A stretch of DNA of 6,156 bases from NCBI GenBank assembly GCA_937941715.1, contig CALDGX010000150.1, forward strand, positions 1 through 6,156. The letters run 5' to 3'. Below, piece by piece: positions 1 to 4,444 of the stretch. The notes beneath the pieces were generated by a model. The model did not search any database. It was not told the origin of the DNA and saw only the letters and a program-made list of their open reading frames with translations. This DNA is from an uncultured Chloracidobacterium sp. GTDB taxonomy: Bacteria > Acidobacteriota > Blastocatellia > Pyrinomonadales > Pyrinomonadaceae. Position numbers and translations under genes: made by a program. Position 1 is the first letter of the stretch; every line of letters begins with the position of its first letter.

Positions 1-248
1 GCGACGATCTCGGGGACGTCGTAACTGTGATTCGCGATGATGAAAGTCTCGACCTCGTCGTATTTGTCGGGCAATGTTTTGATGAGCAATAAATGCTCGG
101 CATCCTTTTGCAGCTTGCCTTCCCACACGTAGACCGACGTCATCCGCGGCAATATCTGCACGCACGCCGCGAGCCTTGCTTCAACGATCCGCGCGGCGAG
201 AGATTCGGCCTCGGCCTCATTGGGGGTTGTCACCAGGACGATCAGCAT
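1..248 (-). CDS. cutA: Divalent-cation tolerance protein CutA, 3' end off the window
   Basis: Reading leftward from an ATG at 246-248, the frame stays open to the window edge and gives the first 82 residues. CutA is a small cytosolic trimeric protein related in fold to PII proteins; it is linked to copper tolerance, though its biochemical role is unsettled. Seen here: an N-terminal LIVLVTTPNEAEAESLA strand-helix, CVQILPRMTSVYVWEGK (residues 29-45), the LLLIKT strand (53-58) and NHSYDVPEIV (73-82), which is the conserved CutA segment with the His (H74) and P-E pair. The family is usually about 105-112 residues, so roughly 25 C-terminal residues are missing because of the window edge, not because of a mutation. 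The start lies 8 bp after the M48 peptidase stop codon, with a ribosome binding site overlapping that stop, so the two are almost certainly co-transcribed. Identification is by motif recall. Confidence 0.92.
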   Translation of the reverse strand, partial: MLIVLVTTPNEAEAESLAARIVEARLAACVQILPRMTSVYVWEGKLQKDAEHLLLIKTLPDKYDEVETFIIANHSYDVPEIV

Positions 249-256
249 CCGACGCC

Positions 257-1246
257 CTACTCCTTCGCCATCAGGCCGGCATACTGGCCGCTGTCGACCC
301 ACGAGAGTATCTCGGAGACGCGCCAGACCGGGAACGGATGCGAGAGGCCGGCGTTGATGATGTCGGCCCAGAATTTGTCGAGTTTGTTCTCGTCGTAATT
401 GACCTGAAACTCGCGTGCCTGTTCGAGAAATTGTTCGTAATCGACCTTGGAGGCGAGCGTTCCGCCGCCGAGTTTCATCATCGTCCGGCCGATAACGTGC
501 GGGTCCTGAGTGACGAGCAACGCGGCACGGTCGCAGGAAAGTTCGGCACGCCGCGACCACGCGAGCAACGCGCTCGAGATGCCCGCCGAGACGATAAACT
601 TGATGATCTCGCTGCCCGGGATGAGCCGTGCGACCGACAGGTTGGCAAGCGCCTCCATCAGGCGGGCCGCGGTCAGGTACAGGACGTGTTCGGCGTGAAT
701 ATGGCCGACCTCGTGAGCAATGACGGCCAGCGTTTCCTCATCGGTCAGGCGTTCGATGAGGGCCGAGTGGAGCACGATCACCGGACGCTCGACGCCGCCG
801 GTAAACGCGTTGACCATCGGGTTTTGCTGGATGAACATATCCGGCATATCGACCCCGAGCGTGGTACACGCGATCTGCAGTTTGGCGTAAAGATCGGGAC
901 ACTGCTTCGGCGTGACCTTGATCGCCGACGCCATAAATGAGACGCGGATCGCCGATTCGCCGGTCACGGCGAGGAGCTTTTTAAGGGCCGTATCGATGCC
1001 CGGAATGGCCCTCAGCGCCGCCAGAGCCTTGCTGTCGGCCGGATGGATATAGTCGTGTTTGTTGAGGTCCGCAAACTTCTTGTGCGGCTCATTCGACAGC
1101 GGCAGCTTGCACTTGCCGCAGACGGCGTCGCCATTTTTGTAGCCGGCTTTCACCGCGTTCTTCTGCCCGCAGTACCGGCACCGAACGGACAGTGCCTTGA
1201 CGATCGACTCCGGCGCGTCCGGCTGATCAGGTTTCTTTCTTGCCAT
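257..1246 (-). CDS. M48-family zinc metallopeptidase with N-terminal zinc ribbon
   Basis: A 329-residue zinc-dependent endopeptidase of the M48 (HtpX/Ste24-like) family. The catalytic motif is HEVGH at 178-182 (two His ligands and catalytic Glu179), with the third ligand in RRAELSCDRA (E235; D239 is the conserved Asp of the ExxxD pair). NAFTGG (146-151) and SHPFPVWR (302-309) are the other usual M48 landmarks. Before the protease domain, residues 23-46 carry CxxC-x16-CxxC (C23, C26, C43, C46), a zinc ribbon. There is no signal peptide or clear N-terminal membrane helix. A hydrophobic stretch at 212-230, just before E235, may be buried or dip into the membrane. The protein is therefore probably cytosolic or membrane-associated, unlike HtpX with its N-terminal membrane helices. 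The ATG start has only a weak upstream GAGAG. It lies 93 bp after rlmD and 8 bp before cutA. Substrate unknown. Confidence 0.94.
   Translation of the reverse strand: MARKKPDQPDAPESIVKALSVRCRYCGQKNAVKAGYKNGDAVCGKCKLPLSNEPHKKFADLNKHDYIHPADSKALAALRAIPGIDTALKKLLAVTGESAIRVSFMASAIKVTPKQCPDLYAKLQIACTTLGVDMPDMFIQQNPMVNAFTGGVERPVIVLHSALIERLTDEETLAVIAHEVGHIHAEHVLYLTAARLMEALANLSVARLIPGSEIIKFIVSAGISSALLAWSRRAELSCDRAALLVTQDPHVIGRTMMKLGGGTLASKVDYEQFLEQAREFQVNYDENKLDKFWADIINAGLSHPFPVWRVSEILSWVDSGQYAGLMAKE
260..266 (-). promoter_or_regulatory. Ribosome binding site of cutA, overlapping the M48 gene end
   Basis: On the minus strand GAAGGAG stands 11 nt before the cutA ATG and runs straight into the TAG stop of the metallopeptidase gene (257-259). 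It supports the chosen cutA start. It also suggests translational coupling: ribosomes finishing the peptidase would sit on the cutA initiation signal. Confidence 0.7.
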
Positions 1247-1339
1247 AATTGCTCTCTATCTTAATATTTCGCCGCCCTCCGGCAAATGGTTGCGGTATCT
1301 ATAACGAAATAGACGAGTAAAATGTTCGAGACGACCGGA

Positions 1340-2524
1340 TCACGCCTTCGTCAATCGAACGACGGTCTCGACGTGATGCGTCTGCGGGAAAAGGTCGAGG
1401 CCGACGATCGAGTCGATCCGGTAGCCGCCATCGAGCAGCACCCGCAGGTCGCGGGCGAGGATCGACGGTTCGCACGACACGTACGATATGGCCCGCGGCC
1501 CGAGAGCGGCGATATTCTCGATCACGCCCTTTTCGGCACCGGACCGCGGCGGGTCGATCAATATCAGATCGGTCGCGGCAAGTTCGCTCGACCGTAAAAA
1601 ATCGCGGACACCGGAGCGCCGAAATTCGATATTCTTGAGCCCGGCACGAGCGGCGTTCTTTTTGGCAAAACCGACCGCCGCGGGATTGTCTTCGACGCCG
1701 ATCACGCTCGTAAACTTGCGGGCAAGCGGTATCGCAAACAGGCCGACGCCGCAGTAGAGATCCAGAGCGGTCGTGCCGGCGGCTCCGCCCAGCGCCGTTT
1801 CGACGAGGCGGTCCGCCATAAACCGATTGGCCTGAAAGAAGCTCCGTGCCGAGAATGTAAACTCTTCGCCGGCAACGTTTACAGTCACTTCGGCGGTCGG
1901 CTCGGCCATCGAACCCGAAAATACCGACGTCCCGCCGCCGTCGCCGCAAACCGCCTCGACCTCGGCCGTGTCGTCCCAGAGCATCGCCCAGTCGGTCTTA
2001 TCGGCCATTTCGTCAAAAACCGACTGCAGTTCCGGCGTCAGGATCGGACATTTATCGACATTTACGACGTCGTGCGAGTCGCGTTTGAAATAACCCACAG
2101 CCTGTTCGATCCGGTCGAGGTGCCATTTCGCCCGCGACCGGTAACCAAACTCCTGCGGGCTGGCGATCACCTCGATCCGCCCGACCTCGATCTTGCCGAT
2201 CCGGAGCAGGCAATCGCGGATAATGTCCGCTTTGGCGGCAAGCTGGGCCTGATAGTTCAATTGCTGAAAATCGCATCCTCCGCAGACGCCGAAATATTTG
2301 CACGGCGGTTCGATACGCTCTGGGCCCGGTTCGAGAACAGCGACGATATCGGCGAACGACGTCCGCCGCTTGATACGGCTGATACGCACACGAACACGGT
2401 CGCCGGCGGCGGCGAGCGGGACGAATATTGTCAGATCCTGGGCAAACGCGAGGCCCAATCCTCGCGGGACGATCTTCTCGATCCTAACGTCGAGTTCATC
2501 GCCGGGGTTATATTTTTGGCTCAA
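1340..2524 (-). CDS. rlmD: 23S rRNA (uracil-C5)-methyltransferase RlmD (RumA type)
   Basis: A SAM-dependent enzyme that makes 5-methyluridine in 23S rRNA (U1939 in E. coli numbering). Of 394 residues, 1-66 form a TRAM RNA-binding domain. Next comes the [4Fe-4S] ligand set C75-x5-C81-x2-C84 with the distal C159, the same spacing as RumA. The methyltransferase domain shows SFFQAN (228-233), SAM motif LDLYCGVGLFAIPLA (254-268), acidic E278, DPPRSG (324-329), the nucleophile C351 in YVSCEPSILARDL, and the general base E386 in HHVETVV. All key residues are present. E. coli RlmD is about 433 residues; this is a compact form. The start is TTG, whose last two bases are shared with the TGA of the upstream membrane-protein gene (TTGA). 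No better start exists before the TRAM domain, and only a distant GAGG precedes it, so translation is probably coupled. An RlmCD-like dual specificity cannot be excluded from sequence. Confidence 0.94.
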   Translation of the reverse strand: MSQKYNPGDELDVRIEKIVPRGLGLAFAQDLTIFVPLAAAGDRVRVRISRIKRRTSFADIVAVLEPGPERIEPPCKYFGVCGGCDFQQLNYQAQLAAKADIIRDCLLRIGKIEVGRIEVIASPQEFGYRSRAKWHLDRIEQAVGYFKRDSHDVVNVDKCPILTPELQSVFDEMADKTDWAMLWDDTAEVEAVCGDGGGTSVFSGSMAEPTAEVTVNVAGEEFTFSARSFFQANRFMADRLVETALGGAAGTTALDLYCGVGLFAIPLARKFTSVIGVEDNPAAVGFAKKNAARAGLKNIEFRRSGVRDFLRSSELAATDLILIDPPRSGAEKGVIENIAALGPRAISYVSCEPSILARDLRVLLDGGYRIDSIVGLDLFPQTHHVETVVRLTKA

Positions 2525-2847
2525 GCTACGTTTTCAACCTCGATCTCGATGCCGCCGACAAATCCGGCAAAGAGGTTATAGATCAGTGCCCCGATGGCAC
2601 CGCCGATAAAAGCCATCAGCGTGTACATCACCGGCAAAGCGATCATTACGACGATCCCCATGACGATACCGCCGCCGCCGACCAACAGTCCGGCATCACC
2701 CTTGGCCCCGGCCGCGCCGACCAGCGAAAAGATGATGATAAACAGCCCGTACGGAATGGCGATCAGCAAACTGATGACAAACGCCATCGCCGCATACATT
2801 TTCGCCACCGAAAGGACGCCCAGCTTTTTGATCCGAAGTGTGCTCAT
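2521..2847 (-). CDS. Small DUF3566-like membrane protein
   Basis: A 108-residue integral membrane protein of unknown function. A short basic N-terminus (RIKKLG, 5-10) leads into SVAKM (13-17) and a long hydrophobic segment at about 17-46. After a small Gly/Ala/Lys/Asp loop come two more hydrophobic segments at about 53-73 and 75-96. The C-terminus IYNLFAGFVGGIEIEVE (89-105) resembles the conserved end of DUF3566 proteins as I recall them (YNlvAglvGGiev...), and SVAKM matches their N-terminal SVlKv. The order and length also fit, so I call it DUF3566-like on memory alone. The ATG has a strong ribosome binding site (AGGAG, 9 nt away). The gene overlaps the rlmD start by 4 bp and follows its own promoter-like region. 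Nothing in its neighbourhood defines a role. Confidence 0.85.
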   Translation of the reverse strand: MSTLRIKKLGVLSVAKMYAAMAFVISLLIAIPYGLFIIIFSLVGAAGAKGDAGLLVGGGGIVMGIVVMIALPVMYTLMAFIGGAIGALIYNLFAGFVGGIEIEVENVA

Positions 2848-2856
2848 TCTCGAAGT

Positions 2857-2861
2857 CTCCT
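2857..2861 (-). promoter_or_regulatory. Strong ribosome binding site of the DUF3566-like gene
   Basis: The minus strand reads AGGAG with 9 nt to the ATG at 2845-2847. It is the best-formed Shine-Dalgarno sequence in the window and fixes this start. It lies just downstream of the second arm of the TGTGATA/TATCACA inverted repeat. Confidence 0.75.
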
Positions 2862-2863
2862 GT

Positions 2864-2895
2864 TGTGATATTAAAAACTCGTTCTGATTATCACA
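2864..2895. repeat. Perfect 7-bp inverted repeat TGTGATA-N18-TATCACA, possible operator
   Basis: The arms are 2864-2870 and 2889-2895, with an AT-rich 18-bp spacer. One arm overlaps the candidate extended -10 of the minus-strand promoter; the other lies between the expected transcription start and the ribosome binding site. Arm centres are 25 bp apart, about two and a half helical turns. The outer TGTGA/TCACA pentamers look like CRP/FNR half-sites, but CRP sites have a 6-bp spacer and these are 22 bp apart. A hairpin terminator is unlikely, since the stem is short and AT-rich with a large loop and no T-tract follows. A repressor operator is the better guess, but chance cannot be excluded. Confidence 0.4.
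2887..2895 (-). promoter_or_regulatory. Candidate extended -10 promoter for the DUF3566-rlmD segment
   Basis: The minus strand reads TGTGATAAT, a TGn extended -10 with hexamer GATAAT at 2887-2892. No convincing -35 lies 16-18 bp upstream, as is common for extended -10 promoters. Transcription would start near 2880, leaving a leader of about 33 nt before the ATG at 2847, with the Shine-Dalgarno well placed. It sits in a 68-bp gap, the place where an internal promoter would be expected. Short-motif evidence only. Confidence 0.4.
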
Positions 2896-2915
2896 CGAAA
2901 CTGCCGAAAATCGCC

Positions 2916-3620
2916 TTATTTACTCTTCAGATCAAAATTTCCTTCTTCCAGAATACGCCGAAACGCGTGAAGGTCTTCGTCGGCCTTGTACGAGAGGACA
3001 AAACAGATCGCGTGGCCGTTTCGGACCATCGCGTACATACGCTTTTTGCCCTCGTTCGACGATGTGTCGATGAAAGCGAACTGCGCGGCCCCGAGCTGCT
3101 CGGCGTCGGTCTCGGAATATTGAAAGTCCTGCGGCAGTTTCATCGCTCGATAGGTCGCCCGGACCGCATCGATATAATCGACGGCGTCCTTTATCTGCGG
3201 ATTCGGCGTCAGGTCCTCGGCCGATATCCGCACGATCGCATTATCGGCGGTACCGGGCATCGATCGATACGCGGTGAGCAGTATTTTGACGCCTTTGAGA
3301 GCCTTATTTACCTTGGCCTGACCCATCGGCGTGAGCGTCGACGGTGCCTTCAGACTGAGGTCAAACCCCTGCGAACGCATCACGTCCTCGAAATCGTCGC
3401 CCGGTATCAGCCACGTCATCGGAAATTCGATCTCAAAGCGGTACGCCGCGTTAGTGTAAGTTCGGCCCGAGACGACACCTTTGTCGGCGTCCGGAGCGGG
3501 TTTCTCGGCGACGGGTACCGGCGTCGCGGGCTTTCGCGGCGTCGGCCGCGGCTTGGCTTGAGCGAGGCCGGCCGATGCAGACACCAGGATCAGCAGGAAA
3601 ATCAACAGTGATCTTTTCAT
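2916..3620 (-). CDS. Secreted protein of unknown function, PsbP/DcrB-like
   Basis: A 234-residue exported protein. Residues 1-22 form a clear signal peptide (KR, then a LLIFLLILV core, then an AQA type-I cleavage site before K23). No lipobox Cys is present, so it is probably soluble in the periplasm or outside the cell. Residues 23-46 are a Pro/Ala/Lys-rich linker. The rest (about 50-232) is one alpha/beta domain opening with YRFEIEFPMTWLIPGDDF (60-77), the 'y-F-f-P-x-W' start typical of PsbP, DcrB and DUF1795-type domains. IRISAEDL-like and KKRMYAMVRNGHAICFVLSY (183-201) strands follow. The link to that fold is by pattern and not certain. The ATG start overlaps the stop of the upstream gene (ATGA). 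No good Shine-Dalgarno lies at normal distance, so it is probably translationally coupled. No partner or substrate can be inferred. Confidence 0.88.
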   Translation of the reverse strand: MKRSLLIFLLILVSASAGLAQAKPRPTPRKPATPVPVAEKPAPDADKGVVSGRTYTNAAYRFEIEFPMTWLIPGDDFEDVMRSQGFDLSLKAPSTLTPMGQAKVNKALKGVKILLTAYRSMPGTADNAIVRISAEDLTPNPQIKDAVDYIDAVRATYRAMKLPQDFQYSETDAEQLGAAQFAFIDTSSNEGKKRMYAMVRNGHAICFVLSYKADEDLHAFRRILEEGNFDLKSK

Positions 3621-4294
3621 ATATAAAACAGGCCGAACCTCGGGATACCCGCCTCCTCGCGAAGGCGTTTCAAGAGCATCAGGTCAAACATATTCGCGTA
3701 CGCGTCCGGCTCCATGCTCTTTTTATAGTCCCTGAGCTGAGCGGCGATCTCCTTCTTCAAACTGCTTAGATGCTCAGGATCCCAATTTGTCACCATCGAA
3801 CGCTCAAGTAACTTCTCGATGTCCAAAAGCGTGCCGTCGATCGCCTCGAACTGATCGGTCAAGCCGCCCTTCAGTTCCTCGAGCCGGTTGATCGACCGCT
3901 CGATGTCCTCGGCCATTCCGGGCGTCCGGCAGGCCCTGAGAGCCTCGATCGCAGCCGAAATATGGCCCTCGATCTGATCGACAGTGAACATCGCCTCGGC
4001 ACCGCCGTCGGATGTTTTGGCGGACTTGCCGGCCTGCGAACGCGACCACTCGGCAAACTGTGCCTCGACCTCCTCGCGGCAATAGAACAGGCTCTTGATC
4101 GAGCGGGTACCGGCCGGCTGTTTGTCAAAAACGTCAAAGACCGACTCGATCGACCTGATCACGATATGCAGCGGAATGCCGCGTTCCTGCCACGCCTCGA
4201 TCAACGCCCAGTCGAGCGGACTCAGAAACAGATTCCGGGCCCGCCGCCGGATGAACGTGTCTTCGATCTCGGTAAAATAATTGAAGTAATTCAA
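3617..4294 (-). CDS. Conserved-looking protein of unknown function, first gene of leftward unit
   Basis: I do not recognise a named family for this 225-residue protein. It has no signal peptide or membrane segment and is therefore cytosolic. Residues 1-83 form a compact, aromatic-rich N-terminal region with the basic RRRAR (16-20), LSPLDWALIEAWQERGIPL (24-42) and CREEVEAQFAEW (72-83). The pattern of a helix carrying Trp, then a short turn, then an 'I..aI' helix loosely resembles DnaD/winged-helix segments, a weak speculation. A Ser/Lys/Gly linker (84-100) leads to a helical, possibly coiled-coil part (about 103-168). The C-terminal helices end in LLKRLREEAGIPRFGLFYI (207-225). The start is TTG: an in-frame TGA lies 12-15 codons upstream with no ATG or GTG between. 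The TTG shares two bases with the stop of a 28-codon frame (TTGA). It overlaps the secreted-protein gene by 4 bp at its end. Confidence 0.88.
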   Translation of the reverse strand: MNYFNYFTEIEDTFIRRRARNLFLSPLDWALIEAWQERGIPLHIVIRSIESVFDVFDKQPAGTRSIKSLFYCREEVEAQFAEWSRSQAGKSAKTSDGGAEAMFTVDQIEGHISAAIEALRACRTPGMAEDIERSINRLEELKGGLTDQFEAIDGTLLDIEKLLERSMVTNWDPEHLSSLKKEIAAQLRDYKKSMEPDAYANMFDLMLLKRLREEAGIPRFGLFYI

Positions 4295-4377
4295 GTGTTT
4301 GCAGTCGCCGCGGCGGTTATATTCGGCACTCTGCCGTCATCGCCGATCAATTTGACGAAACGGTCCTGAGGCGTCAC
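4291..4377 (-). CDS. Possible 28-codon leader reading frame, GTG start
   Basis: On the minus strand a GTG at 4375-4377 opens a frame of 28 codons, with FVKLIGDDGRVPNIT in its middle, ending in TGA at 4291-4293. That stop overlaps the TTG start of the 225-aa gene (TTGA). The GTG coincides with the transcription start predicted from the promoter at 4383-4411, so it could only be read from a leaderless mRNA. No Shine-Dalgarno precedes it. G/C at third positions (about 57%) is lower than expected for a gene in this window. Alternatives: an untranslated leader, or the remnant C-terminus of an older gene. Low confidence as a real gene. Confidence 0.22.
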   Translation of the reverse strand: MTPQDRFVKLIGDDGRVPNITAAATANT

Positions 4378-4382
4378 CTGAA

Positions 4383-4411
4383 ATGCTACGCAAGCCGCCC
4401 AGGTAAGTCAA
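4383..4411 (-). promoter_or_regulatory. Sigma70-like promoter of the leftward gene cluster
   Basis: The minus strand has TTGACT (-35, 4406-4411; 5 of 6 to TTGACA), a 17-bp spacer, and TAGCAT (-10, 4383-4388; 4 of 6 to TATAAT). Transcription should start near 4376, about 80 nt before the TTG start of the first gene. Position, orientation and ideal spacing in the divergent gap make this the best promoter in the window, though it is judged only by consensus. Confidence 0.55.
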
Positions 4412-4421
4412 AAACGGCATT

Positions 4422-4430
4422 TATTATGAT
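4422..4430 (+). promoter_or_regulatory. Weak candidate -10 for the methylmalonyl-CoA mutase gene
   Basis: TATTATGAT contains two overlapping -10-like hexamers, TATTAT (4422-4427) and TATGAT (4425-4430). No recognisable -35 lies 16-18 bp upstream. If used, transcription would begin only about 8-12 nt before the mutase ATG at 4445. That fits the absence of a Shine-Dalgarno there and implies a nearly leaderless message. It would be back to back with the leftward promoter, whose -35 is only about 11 bp away, so the two polymerases would compete. Confidence 0.25.
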
Positions 4431-4444
4431 AAGCTAGAGCAAAT

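Noticed and set aside
176..940. Long plus-strand reading frame (254 codons) opposite the M48 gene
   Set aside because: It is antisense to a gene with full catalytic motifs, and its translation is Arg/Asp-rich with no recognisable motif. It is a typical shadow frame in G+C-rich DNA.
1247..1339. Promoter or terminator in the 93-bp gap between rlmD and the M48 gene
   Set aside because: TATAGA-like and TTAAGA-like words occur on the minus strand, but none has a -35 at a proper distance. No stem followed by a T-run is visible. Nothing firm can be called.
2669..2685. GCC-triplet run resembling a microsatellite
   Set aside because: It encodes the Gly-rich loop of the DUF3566-like protein and is too short to count as a repeat tract.
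2838..3611. Plus-strand frame of 257 codons opposite the secreted-protein gene
   Set aside because: The opposite strand has a clear signal peptide, operon overlap and sensible composition. This frame is low-complexity Arg-rich and has no ribosome binding site.
3649..3661. AGGAGG-like sequence on the minus strand before the secreted-protein gene
   Set aside because: It is about 30 nt or more from the ATG, too far to act as its Shine-Dalgarno. It is explained by Glu-Glu-Ala codons of the upstream gene.
4337..4420. 27-codon minus-strand ATG frame in the divergent gap
   Set aside because: Its ATG lies upstream of the predicted promoter -35, so it would not be in the transcript. No ribosome binding site and no recognisable motif.
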